Source: Alsobacter sp964544365
GTDB taxonomy: Bacteria; Pseudomonadota; Alphaproteobacteria; Rhizobiales; Beijerinckiaceae
Assembly: GCA_964544365.1 (NCBI GenBank)
Contig: CAZJCW010000285.1
Location: 1 to 5,461 of the forward strand
DNA: 5,461 nt
Reading direction: 5' to 3'
Under the pieces are notes generated by a model. That model searched no databases. It saw only the letters and a program-made list of their open reading frames with translations, and had not been told where the DNA came from. Positions 1-4,581 of the stretch are shown piece by piece. A program made the position numbers and the translations under genes. Numbering within the stretch: position 1 is the stretch's first letter; each line of letters opens with the position of its first letter.

Positions 1-562
1 GCTGGAATTTCTGCGGATCGCGCAGGAACTCGACGATCTCCTGCAGATCCTCCTTGGCCTCCTCGATGCCGGCCACGTCCGCGAAAGTGACGCGGGCGTT
101 TTCCGGCGCCACGAGCCGGGCCCGCGAGCGACCGAAGGAGAACGGGCCGCCGTTCCCGCCGCCCATGTTGTTCATGGCGTTGCGGGTCATCCACAGCGAA
201 ATGCCGACCAGGATCACGACCGGCAGGAGCGCCCACATCAGGCTGCCGAGCAGGCTCGGGCGCGGCGGCGGAACAGCCGTAACCTCGACGTTGTTGCGGC
301 GCAGCACCGCGAAGGTGTCGGCGTTTTCGGGCGCGAAGGTCGCGATCGTGCCGCCGTCGGTGCGGATACCCTCGATGACCTGGTCCTGGATCCGCACGGA
401 GCGGACCTGACCGTTCTCGACCGCGGCGAGGAACGCCGAATAGGGCATGGGTTCGGCCCGATTGCCTGACTGGGGCAGAAGCTGCGCCAGGGCGATCGAT
501 ACCACGGCCACCACGAGCACCATCACGCCCAGGCGGCGGGGATCGAACGGGGGCTTGTTCAT
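1..562 (-). CDS. ftsH: ATP-dependent zinc metalloprotease FtsH, N-terminal part (cut by window edge)
   Basis: FtsH is a membrane-anchored AAA+ protease that degrades misfolded membrane proteins and short-lived regulators. The first 187 residues are visible, read on the minus strand from ATG at 562. They show a first membrane helix at about 11-29, a periplasmic FtsH_ext-like domain at about 38-102 (with PYSAFLAAVENGQV, typical of the family), a second helix at about 105-124, a Gly/Asn-rich linker (NNMGGGNGG), and the start of the AAA domain with VTFADVAGIEEAKEDL and EIVEFLRDPQKFQ. Walker A/B, the arginine finger and the HEXXH zinc site would lie beyond the left edge. The start is fixed by a perfect AGGAGG at 571-576, 8 bases away. 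The N-terminus before helix 1 (MNKPPFDPRR) is more charged than I expect for the common housekeeping form, so it may be a paralogue. A conserved leader hairpin lies just upstream. Confidence 0.95.
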   Translation of the reverse strand, partial: MNKPPFDPRRLGVMVLVVAVVSIALAQLLPQSGNRAEPMPYSAFLAAVENGQVRSVRIQDQVIEGIRTDGGTIATFAPENADTFAVLRRNNVEVTAVPPPRPSLLGSLMWALLPVVILVGISLWMTRNAMNNMGGGNGGPFSFGRSRARLVAPENARVTFADVAGIEEAKEDLQEIVEFLRDPQKFQ

Positions 563-589
563 GAAGTCGGCCTCCTGCGAGGGCGGTTG

Positions 590-639
590 GAGTCCGACAT
601 CGCAGTCGCGGGGAGCGACCGCCAGAGGGGCCCGGACTC
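590..639 (-). promoter_or_regulatory. Structured 5'-leader element, copy 1 (upstream of ftsH)
   Basis: On the minus strand the element reads GTCCGGGCCCCTCTG, then a hairpin, then GATGTCGGAC. The outer stem is GAGTCCG with CGGACTC (590-596 with 633-639, 7 bp). The inner stem is GCGGTCGC with GCGACTGC (8 bp including one G-U) around loop TCCCC. The same arms occur at 1482-1522 and 2556-2598 with different inner-stem sequences that still pair. It ends 13 bases before the ftsH AGGAGG, so it would lie in the mRNA leader. I do not recognise it as a named riboswitch or thermometer. The function is inferred only from position and covariation. Confidence 0.8.
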
Positions 640-650
640 AGGCTCTTGAC

Positions 651-681
651 TTAATTGGACGTGTCGGGCCGACGTTTCAAG
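651..681 (-). promoter_or_regulatory. Candidate ftsH promoter (heat-shock-like -35)
   Basis: On the minus strand CTTGAAA (675-681) matches the -35 consensus of sigma-32 promoters and also resembles a sigma-70 -35. An AT-rich -10 region (CAATTA or AATTAA, 651-657) follows at a spacing of 17-18. Transcription would then start about 5-10 bases before the leader element at 639. The -10 is a poor match to either sigma class, so the assignment is tentative. It overlaps the 137-base gap between ftsH and the small membrane-protein gene. Confidence 0.35.
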
Positions 682-699
682 CCCGTTGCGGCGACGACG

Positions 700-978
700 C
701 TAACGCATCCTTCGCGTCAGCGCGCCAACTGCAGCCGGCGCGAGCAGGATCAGGCCGAGCCCGACGAGCCATGCCACCACGACGCCGGCGAGGCCCACGC
801 TGGTCAGCACGGACGCCGCCCAGGACAGGAACACCACCGTCTCGGGATGCCCTGTGACCATGTCAGCGTTCTGCGCGGCGAACTGGCCGACCCAGCCGAT
901 CAGGGCGTAGCTGCCCCACGCGACGAGGGACCAGACGACTGCGGCAACGACGGCGATGCCCTTGGCCAGCGTTCTCAT
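700..978 (-). CDS. Small membrane protein, second gene of the DUF4112 operon
   Basis: A 92-residue protein of unknown function. Residues about 5-30 form one hydrophobic stretch (GIAVVAAVVWSLVAWGSYAL) and residues about 47-86 hold a second long one (VVFLSWAASVL followed by VVVAWLVGLGLILLAP). It is therefore probably an inner-membrane protein with two, possibly three, helices and a short basic tail (TRRMR). Its ATG at 976-978 overlaps the TGA of the upstream gene (975-977) in an ATGA arrangement, which implies translational coupling and a shared mRNA. No leader element of its own is present, as expected for an internal operon gene. I see no catalytic motif. A partner role for the DUF4112 protein is inferred from the coupling alone. 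Confidence 0.82.
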   Translation of the reverse strand: MRTLAKGIAVVAAVVWSLVAWGSYALIGWVGQFAAQNADMVTGHPETVVFLSWAASVLTSVGLAGVVVAWLVGLGLILLAPAAVGALTRRMR

Positions 979-1433
979 CGCCAGCCCTCCCTCGAGGTCG
1001 GCTCGAGGTCGATGGTCCGGGAAAACCGGTCATCGCCCGCCGTGGTGACACGATCGAGGTGGGCGCGCAGCAGATCGACGTTGCGGCGATTGGCGCGGAA
1101 GAACACGTCGCCGAACCAGCCGACGACCGGGATCACGCTGATCACGAAGTCGACCCCGACATTGCCCGCCATGCGAACGAGCGTGCCGGCCGGGACGCCG
1201 AGGCGGCGGGCTTCCCAGATGATGTAGGCCGACAGGGCCTTGGCGCAGGCCGTGCCGATGCCGGGCACGATGTTCATCAGCGCGTCGGCGCCCACGGTCA
1301 CTTGGGTTCCGGGCACGCGCACGGCGCTGTCGAGCAGTTTCGCCAGCGCCTCGATGCGGCGGCGGCTCTCGGCGAGGTCACGCTCGCGCTGCGGAGCGCG
1401 GGCATGAAGATGGCTGTGGGTGGATGCAATCAT
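975..1433 (-). CDS. DUF4112-like integral membrane protein
   Basis: A 152-residue protein matching what I know of the DUF4112 family, whose biochemical role is unknown. The N-terminal 30 residues are hydrophilic and arginine-rich. Family-like landmarks follow: LLD at 33-35, VGADALMNIVPGIG at 47-60, RMAGNVGVD at 87-95, VIPVVGWFGDVFF at 100-112 and ANRRN at 114-118 before an amphipathic helix. The two glycine/proline-rich hydrophobic segments (about 45-72 and 88-112) probably sit in the membrane as re-entrant or paired helices. ATG at 1433 is chosen because GGGAG lies 6 bases upstream. The mRNA leader carries copy 2 of the conserved element plus an extra 7-bp hairpin. The gene overlaps the next one by four bases. 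Family assignment is from pattern memory and was not searched. Confidence 0.85.
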   Translation of the reverse strand: MIASTHSHLHARAPQRERDLAESRRRIEALAKLLDSAVRVPGTQVTVGADALMNIVPGIGTACAKALSAYIIWEARRLGVPAGTLVRMAGNVGVDFVISVIPVVGWFGDVFFRANRRNVDLLRAHLDRVTTAGDDRFSRTIDLEPTSREGWR

Positions 1434-1451
1434 CGCGAACTCCCAAGATCG

Positions 1452-1468
1452 GAGCGGCTGCGCCGCTC
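1452..1468 (-). promoter_or_regulatory. Extra leader hairpin before the DUF4112 gene
   Basis: GAGCGGC (1452-1458) and GCCGCTC (1462-1468) form a perfect 7-bp stem with a 3-base loop. It lies between leader element copy 2 and the ribosome-binding site of the DUF4112 gene. Neither of the other two leaders has it. It could insulate or modulate the upstream element, or act as a weak attenuator, although no U-run follows. Confidence 0.45.
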
Positions 1469-1481
1469 GTCAGGTGGAAGA

Positions 1482-1522
1482 GTCCGACATCGCAGCCGCT
1501 TGGCTGCCAGAGGGGCCCGGAC
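1482..1522 (-). promoter_or_regulatory. Structured 5'-leader element, copy 2 (upstream of the DUF4112 operon)
   Basis: Minus-strand arms GTCCGGGCCCCTCTG and GATGTCGGAC are identical to copy 1. The outer stem is GTCCG with CGGAC (1482-1486 with 1518-1522). The inner stem is GCAGCC with GGCTGC (6 bp) around loop AAGC, a different sequence from copies 1 and 3 but fully paired. It lies 48 bases before the start codon at 1433. Confidence 0.8.
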
Positions 1523-1534
1523 CCGGGTGATGGT

Positions 1535-1564
1535 TAGGTGATGCCGACAGTCCACGTCTTCAAG
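1535..1564 (-). promoter_or_regulatory. Candidate promoter of the DUF4112 operon
   Basis: Minus-strand CTTGAAG (1558-1564) sits 36 bases before the leader element's first conserved base. Copy 1 has CTTGAAA 38 bases before the same point. A weak -10 (CACCTA or ACCTAA, around 1534-1540) is at a spacing of 17-18. The equal placement in two leaders is more persuasive than the hexamers themselves. Copy 3 lacks an obvious equivalent. Confidence 0.3.
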
Positions 1565-1640
1565 GGCCGACGTCTCGCCGTTGCGCTTGACCGCGCTTGC
1601 CGGGACTGGCGCGATCATGAAGCCCGAACAGGGCCTCATA

Positions 1641-1680
1641 GGCACGGCCGCCCTCGGCTCGAGCTTGACAAGGCCGTGCC
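1641..1680. promoter_or_regulatory. Inverted repeat around a TTGACA box, candidate operator
   Basis: GGCACGGCC (1641-1649) and GGCCGTGCC (1672-1680) are a perfect 9-bp inverted repeat separated by 22 bases. The spacer contains a consensus plus-strand -35 hexamer, TTGACA (1665-1670), 56 bases before the ATG at 1726. No good -10 follows at 17 bases. The repeat could be an operator that straddles the -35, or a structured transcript segment. No protein-coding gene is evident in 1523-1725. Confidence 0.45.
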
Positions 1681-1725
1681 GCCGGGCGACCGGAGACGTG
1701 TTTCTCCCGCCGCCGGCCAGCACGC

Positions 1726-1977
1726 ATGATGCAGTTCGTTATCCTCGCGATCGATTTCGGGATCGTTGCCGCGGCGCTGGCGTCGGCATGGCTGTGGTGG
1801 AAGGCCAGCACGCAGCACATCCGGCGGATCAGGCGCACGGAAGAGCTCGATGCGGCCGACATCAACCGCATCGTCACCGCCCTGAACCGCGCGCAGATCC
1901 TGAACTCCCGTGCAGCGCTTGCGACCGCCATCGCCGCGTTCCTGGCGGGAGCGCGGATCGCCATCGGCTTCGGGTGA
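1726..1977 (+). CDS. Small two-helix membrane protein, unknown function
   Basis: An 83-residue protein with a hydrophobic N-terminal helix (about 4-25: FVILAIDFGIVAAALASAWL then WWK) and a C-terminal one (about 63-82: AALATAIAAFLAGARIAIGF). Between them lies a charged cytosolic-looking loop of about 35 residues (IRRIRRTEELDAADINRIV). The hydrophobic-charged-hydrophobic pattern and G/C-rich third positions support a real gene, although no strong Shine-Dalgarno precedes either ATG (1726 or 1729). It is convergent with the duplicated-domain gene and divergent from the DUF4112 operon, with a 9-bp inverted repeat around TTGACA upstream. I know similar unnamed small proteins in alphaproteobacteria only by impression. 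No function can be assigned. Confidence 0.72.
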   Translation: MMQFVILAIDFGIVAAALASAWLWWKASTQHIRRIRRTEELDAADINRIVTALNRAQILNSRAALATAIAAFLAGARIAIGFG

Positions 1978-2018
1978 GGCCTTCTTCTCCGGCGCGGCCT
2001 GACATCGAGACCGGCGAA

Positions 2019-2048
2019 CGGGGAAGGCGGACGCCGCCGCCCTCCCCG
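2019..2048. terminator. Strong GC hairpin between convergent genes, likely bidirectional terminator
   Basis: A 12-bp stem (2019-2030 with 2037-2048), beginning CGGGGAAGG and closing CCCTCCCCG, has a single A-C mismatch and loop ACGCCG. It lies in the 80-base gap between the stop codons at 1977 (plus) and 2058 (minus), where a shared terminator is expected. No long U-run follows on either strand, so intrinsic termination may be inefficient. Confidence 0.5.
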
Positions 2049-2057
2049 CCCCGTGGC

Positions 2058-2534
2058 TCAGGCTGCTTTCCTGGCCGGCCCGCTGCTGCGCTCGTAGCGC
2101 GCCAGATGCGTGATGACCTGTGCCATCAGGATGTACCGGTTGGTCGCCAGATCCTCGACGGTCCTGATACCGGCCGCCTCCTCGATCATGGCCGCCTCCT
2201 TGACGGACAGCCCGGTGAAGATCGAGGGCCTTGCCCGTGCAAGGTCCCTCAGGCTCTTCTTCTCCCACTGTCCGTCGAGGATCGCCGCGAGGCTGGGATT
2301 GAAGGCGTCGACGCGCTCGTACTTCGCCAGATGGGTGATCGACTGCGCCCACAGCACGTAGCGCGACTGTGCCAGCTCCTCGATCGTCGTGACGTCGAGC
2401 GCCTGCATCAGCTTGGCGCCCTGCGCATGGGTCAGCCCGGCAAGGATGCCCGGCGGCGACGCGGCGAGTTCGCCGAAGGTCTTGGAGCGGTGGCTTTCGT
2501 CGATGAGGGCGACGAGGTCGTTCTTGAACGGCAT
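2058..2534 (-). CDS. Duplicated helix-hairpin-helix-like domain protein, unknown function
   Basis: A 158-residue soluble protein with no signal peptide or membrane segment. It consists of two copies of one module, residues about 18-74 and 93-149, aligning without gaps at an offset of 75 residues with roughly 26 of 57 positions identical. The best-kept stretch is RYVLWAQSITHLAKYER against RYILMAQVITHLARYER. Each copy also carries a GL-x(5)-A-x(9)-T-x-E-x-LA pattern resembling helix-hairpin-helix folds (DUF4332-like), which commonly bind DNA or proteins. ATG at 2534 is set by AGGAGG at 2542-2547, 7 bases upstream. Leader element copy 3 begins 21 bases before the start. The family name is uncertain; the duplication is directly visible. 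Confidence 0.88.
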   Translation of the reverse strand: MPFKNDLVALIDESHRSKTFGELAASPPGILAGLTHAQGAKLMQALDVTTIEELAQSRYVLWAQSITHLAKYERVDAFNPSLAAILDGQWEKKSLRDLARARPSIFTGLSVKEAAMIEEAAGIRTVEDLATNRYILMAQVITHLARYERSSGPARKAA

Positions 2535-2555
2535 GATCAGTCCTCCTGGTGTGAC

Positions 2556-2598
2556 GGTCCGACATCACGGAGGGCTCTCCGTCAGAGGGGCCCGGACC
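2556..2598 (-). promoter_or_regulatory. Structured 5'-leader element, copy 3 (upstream of the duplicated-domain gene)
   Basis: Minus-strand arms GTCCGGGCCCCTCTG and GATGTCGGAC are again identical. The outer stem is GGTCCG with CGGACC (6 bp), where the outermost pair is G-C instead of the A-T of copy 1, a compensatory change. The inner stem is ACGGAG with CTCCGT (6 bp) around loop AGCC. Only 8 bases separate the element from the AGGAGG of the downstream gene, the tightest spacing of the three. Confidence 0.8.
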
Positions 2599-2689
2599 TG
2601 GGATGAAGACTGCCCGTCACTGCGCGCGACATTGGGGCGCGATACGCAACGTTTCTTGGACAATTCATGATGTTTTTGTGTCTATACAC

Positions 2690-2935
2690 TCAATGGCGAT
2701 GTATAAATGCTCGATCTTCACCGACATAACACTGAATGCATGAGTATTTTTCGCCACCTGGGTGAAAATCGGTTGATAGTTCCTTGACGATGCAATCGCT
2801 GGACTGCGCCCGCGCCGCCCCGACGCAGAAGACAAGTCCGAGAAGGACCATCGCCCCGATCAGCGCGTCGCCGAGAAAACGGTCCAGTCGTCCTGCCCGT
2901 TGCGTGTCGTCGCCAACCGCCCGTTCACCGCGCAT
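2690..2935 (-). CDS. Small exported or membrane-anchored protein, unknown function
   Basis: From ATG 2935 the product has 81 residues: a charged N-terminus (MRGERAVGDDTQRAGRLDRF), a hydrophobic core (ALIGAMVLLGLVFCVGA) and an ARA-Q site that fits signal peptidase I. This would leave a short mature part with three cysteines (SDCIV, YSCIQCYV). ATG 2935 is preferred over 2938 or 2950 because GGAGGAG (2942-2948) overlaps the codon at 2950 and is best spaced for 2935. The gene is divergent from the WYL regulator with an 86-base gap, so it is a plausible regulatory target. Codon use changes within the gene: the first half is G/C-ending, while the last 25 or so codons are A/T-richer. It may be a decayed or recently altered tail. 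The family is not recognised. Confidence 0.6.
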   Translation of the reverse strand: MRGERAVGDDTQRAGRLDRFLGDALIGAMVLLGLVFCVGAARAQSSDCIVKELSTDFHPGGEKYSCIQCYVGEDRAFIHRH

Positions 2936-2958
2936 CATGCTCTCCTCCATCCGGCCTC

Positions 2959-2987
2959 TTGCCGCTCCGGCACGGGAATGAAATAGG
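2959..2987 (+). promoter_or_regulatory. Candidate promoter of the WYL regulator
   Basis: TTGCCG (2959-2964), a 17-base spacer and AATAGG (2982-2987) form a plausible but imperfect sigma-70-like promoter. The predicted start, near 2994, would place the TGTCA direct repeat at the very beginning of the transcript. The match is moderate at -35 and weak at -10. Confidence 0.3.
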
Positions 2988-2996
2988 ATGGAGGGG

Positions 2997-3016
2997 TGTC
3001 AAATCCTGTCAGGGTG
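2997..3016 (+). promoter_or_regulatory. Direct repeat TGTCA-N5-TGTCA, candidate operator of the WYL regulator
   Basis: TGTCA occurs at 2997-3001 and again at 3007-3011, with GGGTGTCA and TCAGGGTG flanks. The 10-base period is one helical turn, so two subunits could bind the same DNA face. It lies in the divergent gap, just before the regulator's ATG at 3022. Autoregulation is common for WYL-domain proteins, so self-binding is a reasonable inference. A pair of 5-mers can arise by chance. Confidence 0.35.
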
Positions 3017-3021
3017 CTTTC

Positions 3022-4017
3022 ATGGCCTTCGCCAAGGCGGACCAGCTGCTCGACCTCGCCACCATGGTCCGCGCCCATCGGACGGGGATCGCACTCGCCC
3101 AGGTTGAGGAACGCTTCGGATGTTCCCGGCGTACGGCGCAGCGGATGCTGCGAAGCCTCGAGCTGCGGTTCCCCGACGTCGAGGCTGCCCACGGCGAGGA
3201 CGGCCTGAAGCGCTGGCGGATGCGCGGCGCCGCGCTGCGCGACTTCCTCTCCCTGGAGGCGGATGAACTCGCCGCCCTCGACCTCGCGACGGCCCAACTG
3301 AGCCGCGACGGCCAGCTCCGCGAGGCCCGCCTGCTGGGAGCCCTGAAGGACAAGATCCTCGCCCTCGTGCCCGACGCCAGGGCGGGGCGGGTCGAGACCG
3401 ACCACGATGCGCTGCTCGAGGCCCAGGGCTTCGTCGCGCGGCCCGGACCACGCCCCCGCGTCGACGAGGCGGTGTCCGAGGCCGTCGCGCAGGCGATCAA
3501 GGCCTGCCTTGTCCTCGAGATCGACTACCGCGCCCGCACGGATCCCGCCCCCCGCCGCCGCGCCGTGATGCCGTACGGCCTCCTGTCAGGCGCGCGCCGC
3601 TACCTCGTCGCACGACCCGAGAACGACCCGCAGGGTCCGGTGCGGACCTACCGGCTGGACTCCGTCGCCGGCGCGTCTCCTACAACCCGTGGTTTCGAAA
3701 GGCCGGCGGACTTCGACTTGCAGGTCTTCTCCCAGCGTGCATTCGGCCTCTTCCAGAACGACCGCGAGTTCGGCGAGGTCGTCTGGCGGTTCTCGCCGCG
3801 TGCCGCGGAGCAGGCGGCCGGCTATCTCTTCCATCCCGGGCAGTCCGTCACGCCGAACCCGGACGGCTCGCTGACGGTGCGCTTCGAGGCGGCGGGCCAT
3901 CTGGAAATGGCATGGCATCTCTATGCCTGGGGCGATTCCGTCGAGGTTCTCAAGCCGCTGCGCCTGCGCCGTCTCGTGGAACACCATCGCCGCAGCGACT
4001 TCGACAGCCTTCCTTGA
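3022..4017 (+). CDS. WYL-domain transcriptional regulator with N-terminal HTH
   Basis: A 331-residue regulator of the YafY/WYL type. Residues about 8-48 form a DeoR-like winged helix-turn-helix (GIALAQVEERFGCSRRTAQR is the recognition region), followed by a linker with LSLEADELAAL. The WYL domain spans about 145-235, with MPYGLLSGARRYLVARPEN around 183-201 and FYRLD-like TYRLDSVAG. The name-giving Trp-Tyr-Leu is Arg-Tyr-Leu here (193-195). A WCX C-terminal domain follows (about 240-325, with FSPRAAEQAAGYLFHPGQ and WHLYAWGDSVEVLKPLRLR). WYL domains sense ligands, in some families nucleic acids, and control stress, DNA-damage or defence genes. ATG 3022 is preferred to the upstream TTG 2959 because the homologous region starts there and AGGG lies 7 bases upstream. 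Its target is unknown; the divergent small gene is the nearest candidate. Confidence 0.92.
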   Translation: MAFAKADQLLDLATMVRAHRTGIALAQVEERFGCSRRTAQRMLRSLELRFPDVEAAHGEDGLKRWRMRGAALRDFLSLEADELAALDLATAQLSRDGQLREARLLGALKDKILALVPDARAGRVETDHDALLEAQGFVARPGPRPRVDEAVSEAVAQAIKACLVLEIDYRARTDPAPRRRAVMPYGLLSGARRYLVARPENDPQGPVRTYRLDSVAGASPTTRGFERPADFDLQVFSQRAFGLFQNDREFGEVVWRFSPRAAEQAAGYLFHPGQSVTPNPDGSLTVRFEAAGHLEMAWHLYAWGDSVEVLKPLRLRRLVEHHRRSDFDSLP

Positions 4018-4187
4018 GCCCCGGCGGGCCGGCCCCGGGTTCCGCGACAAGTGGCGACGTCGACGCCCTGACATAAGAATAAATTGCTTTTCTGTCATGA
4101 CGCCGATTGCAACTTGCGGTTCATTTACAGCCGAGAGAGATCAGAACAAGATTTTCGGCGTTGCAAACGAAGACTTGGCTGTCATCG

Positions 4188-4484
4188 ATGAAAATCTCCA
4201 GAGCGATGATCCTTGAGACGGCACTTCGCCGACCGTTCGAGACCAACGCCGCAGTCCGTCGCATGATCCTCGATGGACTGAGTGAAGGCGGCACCGAAGG
4301 GCTCGACAAGATCGTGAGCGCCTACAAGATCGGACATGCCTCCGATCTCCTCAGCTGGTCCTACCTGAAGGATTCCCAACCGGGCGAGATCGTCGAGGCT
4401 GCACGCAGGGTCGCGGATCGATACCAGAATCTCGCCCGTCCGCGCCCCATCGCCGACGGAAACGGCGACACGCCGAAGAGCTAG
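4188..4484 (+). CDS. Small soluble protein, unknown function
   Basis: A 98-residue protein from ATG 4188, or 92 from ATG 4206. It is predicted mostly helical, with ETALRRPFETNAAVRRMILD, an EGLDKIVSAYKIGHASDLL helix and EIVEAARRVADRYQNLA near the end. The tail is polar and probably disordered. There is no signal peptide, membrane segment or recognisable catalytic motif. Codon use turns typical of the region only after about 4200, and an A/T-richer stretch (about 4070-4200) precedes it and probably contains its promoter. The Shine-Dalgarno is weak for both starts. It is convergent with the phosphatidyltransferase gene. I do not recognise the family. Confidence 0.6.
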   Translation: MKISRAMILETALRRPFETNAAVRRMILDGLSEGGTEGLDKIVSAYKIGHASDLLSWSYLKDSQPGEIVEAARRVADRYQNLARPRPIADGNGDTPKS

Positions 4485-4558
4485 CGCGCATCGAGGCTGG
4501 CCTTATGCTGGCTCGCATCGGGACGACGCTGTCGGCCGCCCGCTCATTCCGGCCATCC

Positions 4559-4572
4559 GGGCGCTAGCGCCC
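4559..4572. terminator. Palindromic hairpin between convergent genes
   Basis: GGGCGCTAGCGCCC is a perfect 14-base palindrome in the 97-base gap between the stop codons at 4484 (plus) and 4582 (minus). It could fold as a 5-bp hairpin with a CTAG loop and end transcription from both sides. No U-run follows, so it is only a candidate. The rest of the gap shows nothing coding. Confidence 0.35.
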
Positions 4573-4581
4573 CCGGTCGGA

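Noticed and set aside
655..1541. Long plus-strand frames opposite the DUF4112 operon
   Set aside because: Their products are rich in Arg, His, Gly and Asp without hydrophobic cores, typical of antisense frames in GC-rich DNA, and the minus-strand frames carry family motifs and ribosome-binding sites.
1538..1729. A 63-codon plus-strand frame in the gap before the small membrane-protein gene
   Set aside because: The product is arginine/proline/histidine-rich with no plausible ribosome site, and the stretch is better explained as promoter and operator DNA.
590..2598. The three repeats as REP/ERIC-type mobile palindromes or a CRISPR-like array
   Set aside because: Copies are far apart, in one orientation, each at a gene start, and the variable part is a paired stem rather than a spacer. 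A mobile repeat is not excluded but fits less well.
1581..2606. A 341-codon plus-strand and a 310-codon minus-strand frame across 1581-2606
   Set aside because: Both run over two recognisable genes and the intergenic leader, and their translations have no domain-like pattern. Long open frames are common by chance at this GC content.
2641..2670. CGTT after the AT-rich stretch upstream of copy 3 as an EcfG-type -10
   Set aside because: No GGAAC-like -35 lies 16-17 bases upstream on the minus strand, so a general-stress sigma promoter is not supported.
4021..4040. GGGCCGGCCC palindrome just after the WYL regulator as a terminator
   Set aside because: The palindrome is only 10 bases, has no usable loop and no U-run; it reflects local GC richness.
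4069..4097. TGACA-N19-TGTCA inverted pair upstream of the 98-aa gene as a second WYL operator
   Set aside because: Pairs of 5-base words at this distance are expected by chance in several kilobases, and the spacing differs from the direct repeat at 2997-3011.
4097..4216. A 39-codon reading frame (MTPIATCGSFTAERD...) overlapping the start of the 98-aa gene, possibly a leader peptide
   Set aside because: No Shine-Dalgarno precedes its ATG, there is no attenuator-like hairpin after it, and it overlaps the better-supported frame.
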